Positions 1 through 8,162 of a stretch of 34,438 nucleotides of DNA are shown here, piece after piece; position 1 is the first letter of the stretch, and every line of letters starts with the position of its first letter. Source of the stretch: Marinobacter manganoxydans MnI7-9. GTDB lineage: Bacteria; Pseudomonadota; Gammaproteobacteria; Pseudomonadales; Oleiphilaceae. A model generated the notes under the pieces. It did no database searches. It was given only the letters and a program-made list of their open reading frames with translations, and was not told where the DNA came from. The position numbers were made by a program, and so were the translations under genes. The stretch lies in assembly GCF_000235625.1 (NCBI RefSeq), contig NZ_AGTR01000067.1, positions 1 through 34,438 on the forward strand, in the 5' to 3' direction.

Positions 1-1
1 G

Positions 2-40
2 GGGTACAGACGGCTGGAGGGCGTCATCGGGGCAGAATAA
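2..40 (+). CDS. Possible C-terminal tail of a gene entering from the left
   Basis: Frame 2 is open from the window edge and ends at a TAA at 38-40, giving the tail GYRRLEGVIGAE. It would point at the bidirectional terminator that follows. Twelve codons cannot establish a gene, so this is only a possibility suggested by the layout. Confidence 0.25.
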   Translation, partial: GYRRLEGVIGAE

Positions 41-55
41 GAAAGGGGCCAGACC

Positions 56-96
56 AAAAAGAGGCCAGATGAACACTTCATCTGGCCTCTTTTGTT
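56..96. terminator. Bidirectional intrinsic terminator
   Basis: A perfect 13-bp stem (GAGGCCAGATGAA at 61-73, its complement at 77-89) closes a 3-nt loop. It is flanked by A5 on the left and TTTTGTTTT on the right, so a U-tract follows the hairpin on either strand. It lies directly behind the minus-strand protease stop codon at 103-105 and can also end a plus-strand transcript entering from the left. Confidence 0.9.
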
Positions 97-102
97 TTGG
101 CT

Positions 103-3027
103 TTACAGTTCCTGAATGTTCAGGCCAAGCTTCTCGGCCCTGGCCCGGTTTTCCGGACTGGTTACCACGGCCGTACTGGCTTTCTCCGGCACCAGCCAGG
201 TTCTGGCCACACGCTTCAGGTCGTCCAGGGTGACGGACAGCACCCGCTCCCGGAACCTGGCACGCTGCTCCGGACTTCGCCCAAACAGCTTGTTGTGAAA
301 AGCATGGCGAGCAGCGCCCGCAGGCGATCTGGGCCTGTCGAGTTGACCAATTACACCAAGAATCGACTCTTCAAGCTCCTGATAGTCGTGGTCATTGTCC
401 TGAAGCCACGCAAGGGCCGCGTCGAAATCGTCCAGCGTTTCCTCCAGGCGCGGATCACGGTAGGAGAAGAACCGGAACGTGCCATTCACGCTGTCCTGCC
501 CGGCGCCGCCACCGTAAGCGCCACCCTTCTCCCGAATGGCTCGGTGCAGATAACCGTTACGCAAGAAACCACCCAGCACGGTCAGTGCCGCCGCATCGGG
601 ATGATCCACAGCGACAGTGCTGTAGGCCTTGGAGCAGAAGTTAACCTGGGTAGAAGTCAGCCACGCCTCACGGGTAGTGTAATTGACCGGTTCCATTTTC
701 CAGCCTGCAATGCCCGCTCCAGAGGCATCACGCCAGCAGGATTTCAGATCATCAACCATCGCCGGGAGCTGATCCTCTTCACCAATCACCAGGAACTCCC
801 GACCCTGCTTGCCGATTTTCTCGTGCAATGCAGAAAGCTTGTCACAGAGCGCCGTCAATTCCTCTGGATCCTTCAGGGCCTGATCGAGCTGCTTGGTGCC
901 GCGAATACCGGCAAGACCACCCAGCCGGAAAGAAAGCCAGGCACCCGGACTCATACCCTGTGAAGCCGCGCCCATGGCCAGTGCATGGCCACTGCCGGTT
1001 ACGGCCTGCTCGCGACGGGCCCGGATCTGCGCAATGATCTCCCGGATTCGCTCTTTCTCATCGAAGCGGGCACTGGTGTAGACATCCCGTAGAAGACGGG
1101 TCAACTCACTGCGATTACGGGCCAGAGCCTTGCCGTTGAAGATGATGTAACCGGACAGCGCCTGAACGTCATCAATCCGGCCTTTGGCGCTGAACGCTGC
1201 GCCGATACCACCAGACTCCGCAGAGATACGATCCTGCATTTGCAGGTAGTCCAGATCACCACAACCCACTTCGGAAATCAGCGTGGTGTAGTAAGGCACC
1301 AGAAGCAGCTCCTCTTCGGTCAGCGCCGGCACCGGGACAACAATCTGCTCGTAAACCAGACCGTTGGTACCACGGGCATAAACGGTTGCCGAAATGTCGC
1401 CGTCATAACGCCCTTCCGGCTCTGGCATCTGCAGAGGCACGTCTGACAGATCCACCTTTGGCAGAATGGAGTCATCGTCCTTCTGCATCTGGCGTTCTTC
1501 CAGCGCCCTGGCCCGGTCGACAATCATCCGGACCTCGTCATCGGTAAGCTCGGCCTTGCGACGGGCCAGCGCTTCACGGATGGCTTCCTGCCGGCGGGAC
1601 TCGAGCTTTTCATCCGGCCGCAGGGTCAGGGTGACCCGGTGCGGGTTCTCAAGAAGCTTGCGGCGGATCAGATCCGGCACGTATTGCGGGTCCCGGATTT
1701 TCTCCCGGAGCGTTGCCAGGACCGGCTCCAGATCCAGCAATTCAACCGGATCACCGCCGTGCACCATGGGTGCAATGGCACTCATGATCAGCTGCAGGCC
1801 GTACGGGAACTGGTCACCAGCAATTTCCCGCTGGTGCAGTTCGAGCTGATGCAGGATGGCTTCCAGACGTTCCTGGCTGACGCCCTCCTCCACGACCTTG
1901 AGCAGCGTGGACTCGAGCAGGGCTTCCAGATCCTTGTGCTTGTCCGGCTCGCTGCCTTCGATGCCGCAAACAAAGGTCATTTCACGGTTGGAGTCTTCCA
2001 GACCACACATGGGCGAAGGTGCATGACCAAGATCCGTGGTTTCCAGGGCTCGCATCAGTGGTGAGGCACTGTTTTCCAGCAGTACCGCAGAGAGCAGTTG
2101 ACCCTCCAGGTTCTCCTGCAAATCAAAACTGTGGCCCAGCAACCAGCCCACAACGATGTGAGTCTTGTTGTCGGTCCCCTCGCCTTCGTTGACCGCATAG
2201 CCCTGCTCTACCCTGACCGGGGCGAACATGCGCTTCTCGTCGCGAACCGGAAGATCGATGTCCAGCCGGTCGAACCGTTTCAGCGCCAGCTCTTCAAACT
2301 TCTCATGATGCTCATGAGCCGGGATATCGCCGTAGGTGGCAAATATCGCGTTGCTGGGGTGATAGTGGTGGCGGTAGAACTGCAGCAGGTCGTCGTAGCT
2401 CAGATCCACGATGTGGTCGGGCTCGCCACCGCTGTTGTAGTGATAGGTCGTGGTCGGGAAAAGGTGGCTGCTGAGGTTCTGCCACAGCTGGGACGTGGGC
2501 GAACTCATGGCGCCTTTCATCTCGTTGTAGACAACACCCCGATAAACCAGGTCGGTGGACGGATCTTCCGGCTTATCGAACTCAAGGCGATGACCTTCCT
2601 GCGCAAAATCCAGCGGATCGAGCTTGGAGAAAAATACACAATCCAGGTAAACCGACAGAAGGTTGTCGAAATCCTTTCGGTTTATGCTGGCGAAGGGATA
2701 GGCCGTCCAGTCGCTGCTGGTGAAAGCGTTCATGAACGTGTTCAGTGACCGCCGAATCATCATGAAGAACGGATCACGAACCGGGAAACGCTCGCTGCCA
2801 CACAATGCCGTGTGTTCCAGAATATGCGCCACCCCGGTGGAATCCATCGGGAAGGTACGCAGGGCAACGAAAAACACGTTTTCGTCGTTGTCGGCTGCCA
2901 GATGCAGATGGCGGGCGCCAGTCTTCTTGTGACGATACTCCTCGACCTCGAGATTGAGTGTATCGATCCGGTGACTGCGAAGTTTCTCAAAGGCCGGATG
3001 AGTTGCGTTGTCGATCACTGCAGCCAT
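103..3027 (-). CDS. M16C zinc metalloprotease, PreP (presequence protease)-like
   Basis: A 974-residue protein of the size and layout of the PreP branch of the M16 (insulinase/pitrilysin) family, which forms a closed chamber and degrades unfolded peptides. The inverted zinc motif HxxEH is present as H68-I-L-E71-H72, and a third zinc ligand is probably E169 in VYNEMKG. The residues around the motif (GVAHILEHTALCGSERFPVRDPF) match the family well. The C-terminal half carries the degenerate second M16 repeat, including an RxxxxYG-type stretch near HRAIREKGGAYGGG. No signal peptide is visible, so a cytoplasmic enzyme is likely. It is transcribed away from the small membrane protein at 3127 and ends at a strong terminator. 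Function is inferred from the family; the physiological substrate in bacteria is not known from the sequence. Confidence 0.93.
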   Translation of the reverse strand: MAAVIDNATHPAFEKLRSHRIDTLNLEVEEYRHKKTGARHLHLAADNDENVFFVALRTFPMDSTGVAHILEHTALCGSERFPVRDPFFMMIRRSLNTFMNAFTSSDWTAYPFASINRKDFDNLLSVYLDCVFFSKLDPLDFAQEGHRLEFDKPEDPSTDLVYRGVVYNEMKGAMSSPTSQLWQNLSSHLFPTTTYHYNSGGEPDHIVDLSYDDLLQFYRHHYHPSNAIFATYGDIPAHEHHEKFEELALKRFDRLDIDLPVRDEKRMFAPVRVEQGYAVNEGEGTDNKTHIVVGWLLGHSFDLQENLEGQLLSAVLLENSASPLMRALETTDLGHAPSPMCGLEDSNREMTFVCGIEGSEPDKHKDLEALLESTLLKVVEEGVSQERLEAILHQLELHQREIAGDQFPYGLQLIMSAIAPMVHGGDPVELLDLEPVLATLREKIRDPQYVPDLIRRKLLENPHRVTLTLRPDEKLESRRQEAIREALARRKAELTDDEVRMIVDRARALEERQMQKDDDSILPKVDLSDVPLQMPEPEGRYDGDISATVYARGTNGLVYEQIVVPVPALTEEELLLVPYYTTLISEVGCGDLDYLQMQDRISAESGGIGAAFSAKGRIDDVQALSGYIIFNGKALARNRSELTRLLRDVYTSARFDEKERIREIIAQIRARREQAVTGSGHALAMGAASQGMSPGAWLSFRLGGLAGIRGTKQLDQALKDPEELTALCDKLSALHEKIGKQGREFLVIGEEDQLPAMVDDLKSCWRDASGAGIAGWKMEPVNYTTREAWLTSTQVNFCSKAYSTVAVDHPDAAALTVLGGFLRNGYLHRAIREKGGAYGGGAGQDSVNGTFRFFSYRDPRLEETLDDFDAALAWLQDNDHDYQELEESILGVIGQLDRPRSPAGAARHAFHNKLFGRSPEQRARFRERVLSVTLDDLKRVARTWLVPEKASTAVVTSPENRARAEKLGLNIQEL

Positions 3028-3126
3028 TCAAACTATCCTGTCTTTAAACAATTGGAGAATTGTAGGGTAACACGTAGTATCGCTTATCATGCATCACTCC
3101 AGAAGCTATAGGGTACCGCGCCGTAC

Positions 3127-3588
3127 ATGACAACACCTGCACCTCAATCAAAGGCCGTTGAGGCCCCGGAAGTAGCCGCCTACTGGGCAGAACGTCGGCG
3201 GTACCTCGAGCGGATCCGGAAAGTACCGGAAGTCAGACAGCGCTTCTGGCGGGAAGTTGCCCTTTATCTGCTCCGCCGATTGCTCTGGTCATTCGGATTC
3301 TTCCCGATCTTCATCGCCTTCTGGGTGCCACTGGTGATGGCCAGCTTCAACCCGGTTGCGATGGCATCGGATCTGATTCCGGTGTTACAGAATTTCGTCG
3401 ACTCGAACCCGGAGGTACAGGCAACGACCATTAGCACCCTGGCCATCGCGTGGGCTTCTATCGGGTTTTTCTTTCTCGTCTTCGATTTCGTGCTAACCCC
3501 TTTCAAATCGCCTTATCAATACGAAGCCGACGTGTACATGAGATCATGGGAGCAGCTCAACCATGATCAGCTTCCGGATAAAGTGTGA
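3127..3588 (+). CDS. Small two-helix membrane protein of unknown function
   Basis: A 153-residue protein that I do not recognise. The first ~50 residues are charged and rich in Arg (AERRRYLERIRKVPEVRQRFWRE), probably an amphipathic cytoplasmic segment. Hydrophobic helices follow at about 52-73 (LLWSFGFFPIFIAFWVPLV) and 102-124 (ISTLAIAWASIGFFFLVFDF), with a short polar tail. The intervening loop contains NPVAMASDLIPVLQNFVDSNPEVQ. It starts 99 bp from the divergent protease gene, with only a weak Shine–Dalgarno (AGGG about 14 nt upstream). It could be a phage-holin-like or 2TM-domain protein, but there is no motif to support a function. Confidence 0.75.
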   Translation: MTTPAPQSKAVEAPEVAAYWAERRRYLERIRKVPEVRQRFWREVALYLLRRLLWSFGFFPIFIAFWVPLVMASFNPVAMASDLIPVLQNFVDSNPEVQATTISTLAIAWASIGFFFLVFDFVLTPFKSPYQYEADVYMRSWEQLNHDQLPDKV

Positions 3589-3593
3589 TTTGG

Positions 3594-3687
3594 CCTGCAT
3601 TCTCGGTAACTCCCCGTCACTTTCTGTTACATAGCGTTGCACTCACTGGGTAAGATGAACCGGTAGACAGAATTCCAAGAATGCAGG
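3594..3687 (+). repeat. Inverted repeat spanning the leader of the MORN gene
   Basis: CCTGCATTCT at 3594-3603 is the exact reverse complement of AGAATGCAGG at 3678-3687. With one mismatch the arms extend to 13 nt (3594-3606 and 3675-3687). The 3' arm ends just before the AGAGG ribosome-binding site of the gene at 3704. The arms enclose the whole intergenic space, so any promoter for the MORN gene lies between them or further upstream. Confidence 0.5.
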
Positions 3688-3703
3688 ATCAAGAGGTTCC
3701 GTC

Positions 3704-5017
3704 ATGGTCGATTTCAGACCGCTTCTGTTCGTCAATGCCCTGGCGCTCATGCTGCTGGTAACCGCCGGGTTTGCCTCGGTTCGGGATGACCTTCAGATAA
3801 CAGAAGCCTTCGAACCACCCTCGACGGATCAAGCTGTTGCCTCTATTACTACCGAGCCCGAGCCGGCCCCAGAGCCTGTTCCGGAGGCATCCGCCAGAAC
3901 CAAACAGGCTGCCCGGGAGTCGCGCCCACCCGTGGTGGAAGCCACTCCGTTTACCGTGCCATCCATGCCGGAGAACCCGGAGGTTCTGGCGGTAGCTGAA
4001 CCGCCATCGGTATTGGCAACGAGAACAGACACCGCCCCGGCAAATCCGCAACAACCGGAAAAACAGCAGGAACCCCAGCCACCGACGCAGGCGCTGCTGG
4101 TACTACGCTCAAACGTTGTCGGCGATCAGGTCACCATCAACGGCAAGGAATATGGCGCGACCCGCCTGGATCTTGAGCTGGACCCGGGCCGCTACGAGGT
4201 CACCATCACCAAGCCAGGTTTCAAACCCTGGAACCGCTCCATTGCCCTGAAAGCCGGCAATGAGGTGACTCTGGTGGGCGAACTGGAGGCTCTGACCACG
4301 GTGAATTTCCGTGACGGGATCTGGATCGGTGGCGTGAAGACCGGTGATGGCACCTACCAGGACAACGATGGACTGCGCTACGAGGGGCATTTCGTGGATG
4401 GTGAATTCCACGGCCAGGGCACCGCGTGGTATCCCGACGGTGGCCGTTACGAGGGAGGCTGGTCTGCAGGCAACCGCGAGGGCGACGGTGAATGGCGCAG
4501 TGCCGACGGCTCGCGCTATTCCGGCGAATTCCGGGACAACCAGTTTAACGGCAAAGGCACGCTTACACTGGCAAACGGCGACATACTGACCGGCCACTGG
4601 AAGGACGGACAGCTTAATGGCCACGGTTCCCTGACCACCGCGGATGGCATGCTCTACGTCGGCGGCTTCCGGAACGACGAATTTCATGGCACCGGCACAC
4701 TCACCTACCCCGACGGTCGCCATTACGAAGGCGAATTTTCCAACGGCGCCTTCCATGGCACCGGGGCAGAGGTCTTCGCCAGCGGCAAGAAATACGAGGG
4801 CGAATACATTGAAGGAAAGTTCCACGGTAAGGGCTTGCTGAAGAATCCCAACGGCAGCTCGATCGAAGCGACATTCCGTCATGGCGAGCCCTACGGACAG
4901 GTACGCCTGACCACAGCGGCAGGGGAAATTTTCACTGCCCGAACCACTGAACCCGGTGTCTGTTATCGGGACAAGAGCTACCGGGCCACAGAGTGCCCGA
5001 AACTGGAAGGCTGGTAA
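3704..5017 (+). CDS. PEGA-domain plus MORN-repeat protein, membrane-anchored
   Basis: A 437-residue protein in four parts. Residues ~7-25 form a hydrophobic segment (LLFVNALALMLLVTAGFAS), read as a signal anchor or signal peptide. Residues ~30-128 are a Pro/Glu-rich, low-complexity linker. Residues ~130-195 are a PEGA domain (LLVLRSNVVGDQVTINGKEYG...GRYEVTITKPGFKPW), an Ig-like fold of surface proteins. Residues ~205-400 are about eight MORN repeats of ~23 residues with the signature YEGxFxxGxxHGxGTxxxxDG. The order implies a secreted or periplasmic protein whose repeats extend from the inner membrane. The start has AGAGG about 8 nt upstream. It is followed after 52 nt by the response regulator gene on the same strand, so the two may be co-transcribed. 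MORN repeats are usually structural; no catalytic domain is visible. Confidence 0.85.
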   Translation: MVDFRPLLFVNALALMLLVTAGFASVRDDLQITEAFEPPSTDQAVASITTEPEPAPEPVPEASARTKQAARESRPPVVEATPFTVPSMPENPEVLAVAEPPSVLATRTDTAPANPQQPEKQQEPQPPTQALLVLRSNVVGDQVTINGKEYGATRLDLELDPGRYEVTITKPGFKPWNRSIALKAGNEVTLVGELEALTTVNFRDGIWIGGVKTGDGTYQDNDGLRYEGHFVDGEFHGQGTAWYPDGGRYEGGWSAGNREGDGEWRSADGSRYSGEFRDNQFNGKGTLTLANGDILTGHWKDGQLNGHGSLTTADGMLYVGGFRNDEFHGTGTLTYPDGRHYEGEFSNGAFHGTGAEVFASGKKYEGEYIEGKFHGKGLLKNPNGSSIEATFRHGEPYGQVRLTTAAGEIFTARTTEPGVCYRDKSYRATECPKLEGW

Positions 5018-5069
5018 TCATAACGGCCCGATAACAAACGCGTTTGCAGTAAACGATTGAGGTAGTGAC

Positions 5070-6164
5070 ATGGCGATCAAGAACGCTCTGCTGGTAGATG
5101 ACTCCAAGGTGGCCCGATTTGCCCTGAGCAAACTGCTGGAAAGTCGCGATATGGAAGTCAATATGGCTGGCTCGGCCGAGGAGGCCCTCGATTTCCTGAA
5201 CAGCCAGGGGCGTCCGGATGTCATCTTCATGGACCATCTAATGCCGGGGATGAATGGCGTAGAGGCGACCAAAGCCATCAAGGGCAACCCGGAGACCGCC
5301 GGCATCCCCATCATCATGTGCACATCCAAAAAATCGTCATCATTCATGGAGGAGGCCAGGAACTTCGGTGTTTACAACATCCTCACTAAACCGCCGCAAA
5401 CGGAGGGCCTCAAAGAGGTTTTGGACCAGCTGGCCAGTGACGTCACAGGCGGAAACTTGCCGGAGCCACCGCTGCAATCTGAGCCGGCTGCCGCGGAAGA
5501 GGACGAACTGCTGAACGTACCTGCAGATGCGTCGGTGGAACTGTCGCCCAAGACGGGCGATTCAGCCAGCCGGAGCAACCCGCAAGCCAATGTGGTGCCC
5601 TTGACCAGCGAGTTGATTGAGCAGATCGCCCGTTCCGCAGTCAAAACTCACATCAACAACCGCCTCCACGAACTGCTCAGTTCCCTCTTTGACGAGCAGT
5701 TCGATCACCTGAAGCGGGCTCTGGATGAATCCCGAAGCAAACAGGACGCGGTGATTGAGGAACGCCTGAACGCCGTCACCGAAATGGTCGACGAACGGAC
5801 CAAAAATCTGCGGGACGAGGTTGCCGCGGAGGTCAACCTGAACCTTGGCAGCGAACTTGCCGTGCTCAAGAAGGAGCTGAAAAAGAATTCCGGCTTCACG
5901 AGCGAGCATATGGCCGAGCTGAAAGATCACATCACGAGTGTGCAGACGATTGATACCGAGTTCTGGCAAACCCTTCAGTCCGAGGCTATTCAGCAAGCCC
6001 ACGAGATCTCGAGGGAAACCGCTGAAGACATAGCCCAGCGCACAATCGACCTTTTTGTTGCGCAGCAGCGCTCGGCATCGTCCCGGGTCTACACCATTGG
6101 TCTTGCCATAAGTCTCGGCATCTTCAGCGTCGGGATTGCCTGGCTGTCTGGCCTGTTCGGTTGA
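5070..6164 (+). CDS. CheY-type response regulator with coiled coil and C-terminal membrane anchor
   Basis: A 364-residue protein. Residues 1-120 form a receiver domain with the acidic pair D10/D11, phospho-acceptor D55 ([11 protein letters not shown]), T85 and K107 (TKPP). A Pro/Glu/Ala-rich linker (~125-175) follows. Then comes a long helical region (~178-330) with heptad-like stretches ([28 protein letters not shown]) that reads as a coiled coil. Residues ~340-362 ([22 protein letters not shown]) form one transmembrane helix at the C-terminus. No DNA-binding, GGDEF, HD or kinase output domain is present, so output is presumably by protein interaction at the membrane. No histidine kinase gene is adjacent. 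The gene converges on and overlaps the nucleotidyltransferase gene by 41 bp. Family assignment is firm; the pathway is unknown. Confidence 0.88.
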   Translation: MAIKNALLVDDSKVARFALSKLLESRDMEVNMAGSAEEALDFLNSQGRPDVIFMDHLMPGMNGVEATKAIKGNPETAGIPIIMCTSKKSSSFMEEARNFGVYNILTKPPQTEGLKEVLDQLASDVTGGNLPEPPLQSEPAAAEEDELLNVPADASVELSPKTGDSASRSNPQANVVPLTSELIEQIARSAVKTHINNRLHELLSSLFDEQFDHLKRALDESRSKQDAVIEERLNAVTEMVDERTKNLRDEVAAEVNLNLGSELAVLKKELKKNSGFTSEHMAELKDHITSVQTIDTEFWQTLQSEAIQQAHEISRETAEDIAQRTIDLFVAQQRSASSRVYTIGLAISLGIFSVGIAWLSGLFG

Positions 6165-6828
6165 GCAGGGTCCTGATCCTGTGCCAGTCTGCCGGGGTGT
6201 CCACATCATCGTGGATCCCCGGAATATCTACCCGGGTTGCACGCACCTCTGCGAGCAGTCGCCCGGCGCCCCTATCCCCCTCCAGATCCAACACCAGCGG
6301 CCAGAGCCATCTGGGTAAATAGGCGGGCACACCCGGCCGGCCACCGTAATCTGCAGCGATGGGCTGTTCCGGTACACAGCGGGCCGCCTTGCCAAAGGCC
6401 TCGAGGGCGTTCAGATCCAGTAACGGCTGGTCCGCCACCAGAACAAATACGCCCTTTACCGCTGGCCCCAGGCTGCGAAGTCCCGCTGACAGAGATGCCG
6501 AGATGCCCTCCTGCCAATCCGGCGCCCGCAACCAGGAAGAAGGTTGCCTCCGACAACGAAAGCGTATGAGCGGGTACCAGGCCCCACACACCACTCGAAC
6601 TTCCGGGCTGAGGATTCGGCCTTGGGCAATGGCGGCGTCCAACAATGTGCGGTTACGGCAGTCCGTGTCTGTCCCGTCACCAGAAGCCAGCGGCAGGAGG
6701 GCTTTCGGCCGACCGAGGCGGCTCGAGGCACCGGCCGCCAGTATCAGTACCGGAAATTGCTGATCAATGTGCGAGTCGAGGTTTAAAATGATGAGTCCGA
6801 TAGCAAAAAGAAATGAAGCAGTGGCCAA
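6124..6828 (-). CDS. MobA-like NTP transferase (molybdenum-cofactor cytidylyl/guanylyltransferase family)
   Basis: The N-terminal motif [21 protein letters not shown] is the nucleotide-binding signature of MobA/MocA-like enzymes, and [11 protein letters not shown] is the conserved metal-binding Asp region about 100 residues later. The protein of up to 234 residues could attach CMP or GMP to molybdopterin; the short length and PK(A/M)LLPL form favour the MocA/YgfJ type. The start is uncertain. The longest frame begins with TTG at 6828 and adds an unusual hydrophobic lead of about 25 residues before the family's usual start near FPVLIL, and I see no ATG or GTG in between. It converges with the response regulator gene, overlapping by 41 bp. 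No other molybdenum cofactor or xanthine dehydrogenase gene is next to it. Confidence 0.8.
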   Translation of the reverse strand: MATASFLFAIGLIILNLDSHIDQQFPVLILAAGASSRLGRPKALLPLASGDGTDTDCRNRTLLDAAIAQGRILSPEVRVVCGAWYPLIRFRCRRQPSSWLRAPDWQEGISASLSAGLRSLGPAVKGVFVLVADQPLLDLNALEAFGKAARCVPEQPIAADYGGRPGVPAYLPRWLWPLVLDLEGDRGAGRLLAEVRATRVDIPGIHDDVDTPADWHRIRTLLNRTGQTARQSRR

Positions 6829-6856
6829 CCGCCAGACTGCTGTATTCGGTGATTTT

Positions 6857-6865
6857 TGCTAGAAT
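6857..6865 (+). promoter_or_regulatory. Extended -10 promoter for the pterin-synthase-like gene
   Basis: TGCTAGAAT is an extended -10 element (TGn followed by a 5/6 match to TATAAT) about 36 nt before the ATG at 6902. The -35 region is poor, which is usual for extended -10 promoters. Assigned by position and motif only. Confidence 0.5.
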
Positions 6866-6901
6866 TCGGCCATCAATCAACCACACCCGCCTGGAAATTT
6901 G

Positions 6902-7753
6902 ATGAACCATCTGTTTGTAGACAACCTGACCGTTATCGATTTTGCCTACCTGGACCCGACCCGTGGGCTGGTGGGTGAAAGCTGGATTGCGGATGTGGTG
7001 CTTGGCGGGGAGCTGGACGAACAGGGCATGGTGTTCGACTTCAGTAACGTAAAACGCACCATCAAGCGGGTGATCGATGAGCGTGTTGACCATCGTCTGG
7101 TGATTCCCCGCGGCTACCAGGGGCTGTCCTGGAGTGAGGAGCAGCCAGACACTTTTACCTGGGCTCTCACGGACGGCAGCCAGATCATTCACCGCTCACC
7201 GGACGAGGCCATTGTCTGGTTGTCCGCCGACCGGGTTGTGCCCTCGGCCGTGGCCTCTTTGCTGGAACAGGAAATCAAGGCGGTACTTCCGGCCAACGTG
7301 ATTTCCGTGGAGATCAATCTGCGGGAAGAGGAAATCGACGGTGCCTACTATCACTACGTGCACGGCCTGAAGAAACACCTGGGCAACTGCCAGCGCATTG
7401 CCCACGGCCATCGCTCGCCGATTCGTATCGATCGTAACGGCCACCGCGATTACGATCTGGAATGCCGCTGGGCGAAGCTCTGGCGGGATATCTACGTGGG
7501 GTCCGAGGAGGATGTGGTGCGGCGCCATGTGGACGAAGACGGCGTTCGCTACGTAACCTTCGAATACGAGGCCAACCAGGGGGAGTTTGCGCTGACCCTG
7601 CCGGAGGAACGCGTATACATGCTGGATACAGACACCACGGTGGAACTGATTGCCGCCCACATGGCCGACAAGCTCAAGGTGGAGTTTGCGACGGACACCA
7701 TCCGGGTGAAGGCTTATGAAGGTGTTGGCAAAGGGGCCATTGCCGAGCGCTGA
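6902..7753 (+). CDS. Tandem-domain 6-pyruvoyl-tetrahydropterin synthase / QueD-like protein
   Basis: A 283-residue protein built from two tunnelling-fold (PTPS) units, about twice the size of a normal QueD. The second unit (from ~130) has the zinc ligands: His in YYHYVHG (151 and/or 154) and H168-G-H170, with C163 just before HGH as the likely catalytic Cys. The first unit has lost these (GLVGESWIADVVLGG replaces the HGH strand) but keeps the helix signature FDFSNVKRTIKRVIDERVDH with the Asp-His pair. The end of unit 2 (TTVELIAAHMADKL) matches the PTxEN-type substrate-binding segment. The family converts dihydroneopterin triphosphate to 6-carboxy- or 6-pyruvoyl-tetrahydropterin, a step in queuosine or pterin synthesis. 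ATG at 6902 is preferred over the TTG just before it. No other que or fol gene is nearby, so the exact reaction is open. Confidence 0.8.
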   Translation: MNHLFVDNLTVIDFAYLDPTRGLVGESWIADVVLGGELDEQGMVFDFSNVKRTIKRVIDERVDHRLVIPRGYQGLSWSEEQPDTFTWALTDGSQIIHRSPDEAIVWLSADRVVPSAVASLLEQEIKAVLPANVISVEINLREEEIDGAYYHYVHGLKKHLGNCQRIAHGHRSPIRIDRNGHRDYDLECRWAKLWRDIYVGSEEDVVRRHVDEDGVRYVTFEYEANQGEFALTLPEERVYMLDTDTTVELIAAHMADKLKVEFATDTIRVKAYEGVGKGAIAER

Positions 7754-7770
7754 TTGAAATCGTGAAAGCA

Positions 7771-7804
7771 GGGTCCGATGAAAATGTCATCGGGCCCCGG
7801 TTTT
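7771..7804 (+). terminator. Intrinsic terminator of the pterin-synthase-like gene
   Basis: An 11-bp stem with one G-T pair (7771-7781 with 7787-7797) closes a 5-nt loop and is followed after CGG by TTTT. It starts 18 nt after the stop codon. The short U-tract makes it a moderate terminator; the stronger one lies 25 nt further on. Confidence 0.55.
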
Positions 7805-7826
7805 GCCTGGCCTGACATTCAGGCAC

Positions 7827-7854
7827 AAAAAAACCGCCAAAAGGCGGTTTTTTT
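7827..7854. terminator. Bidirectional intrinsic terminator between the pterin-synthase-like gene and the tRNAs
   Basis: A7 (7827-7833), CCGCC (7834-7838), loop AAAA, GGCGG (7843-7847) and T7 (7848-7854) form a perfect 12-bp hairpin in which the A and T tracts serve as U-tract on either strand. It ends the tRNA transcript on the minus strand and backs up the plus-strand terminator. Confidence 0.9.
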
Positions 7855-7890
7855 GATGGCTATCCGGTGGACTAAACCGTCAAGCCGTAT

Positions 7891-7966
7891 TGGCGTCCCC
7901 TAGGGGGTTCGAACCCCTGTTGCCGCCGTGAAAGGGCGGAGTCCTAGGCCACTAGACGAAGGGGAC
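7891..7966 (-). tRNA. tRNA-Glu (anticodon TTC)
   Basis: Read on the minus strand, the 76-nt gene starts GTCCCCTTCGTCTAGTGG, has the anticodon loop CCTTTCACGG (anticodon TTC), the T-loop GGTTCGAAC and the acceptor GGGGAC paired with GTCCCC, and ends with an encoded CCA at 7891-7893. It lies 7 nt after tRNA-Ala in the same transcript. Confidence 0.97.
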
Positions 7967-7973
7967 TAGAAAT

Positions 7974-8049
7974 TGGTGGAGCCAGGCGGGATCGAACCGC
8001 CGACCTCAACACTGCCAGTGTTGCGCTCTCCCAGCTGAGCTATGGCCCC
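7974..8049 (-). tRNA. tRNA-Ala (anticodon GGC)
   Basis: Read on the minus strand, the 76-nt gene starts GGGGCCATAGCTCAGCTGGG, has the anticodon arm CACTGGCAGTG (anticodon GGC) and the T-loop GGTTCGATC, and ends with an encoded CCA at 7974-7976. The acceptor G3-U70 identity region is GGGGCCA against TGGCTCC, containing the G-T wobble typical of alanine tRNAs. Confidence 0.97.
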
Positions 8050-8062
8050 TCAACGGCTGCGT

Positions 8063-8091
8063 ATATTAAGGATCCGCCCTATGGGCGTCAA
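8063..8091 (-). promoter_or_regulatory. Sigma-70 promoter of the tRNA-Ala/tRNA-Glu unit
   Basis: On the minus strand, TTGACG (8091-8086, 5/6 match) is followed after exactly 17 bp by TAATAT (8068-8063, 4/6), then a GC-containing discriminator. The tRNA begins about 13 nt after the -10 box. The spacer contains the small palindrome GCCCTATGGGC. Because gltX has no clear terminator before it, the tRNAs may also receive read-through. Confidence 0.7.
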
Positions 8092-8162
8092 CCTCTGAAA
8101 CACACTTTTTTTCAGTTTTCTGAACATCCCTGTTCAAGCCGTTTATTAATTCACCAAAGCGG

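Noticed and set aside
3059-3087. Promoter for the M16 protease from a TACAAT hexamer
   Set aside because: The -10 is good but every hexamer at 16-18 bp spacing is poor as a -35, and there is no extended -10. I did not consider it supported.
8098-8135. TGAACA/TGTTCA hairpin after gltX as a terminator
   Set aside because: On the gltX strand it is followed by A-rich sequence and not by a U-tract, so it does not fit an intrinsic terminator.
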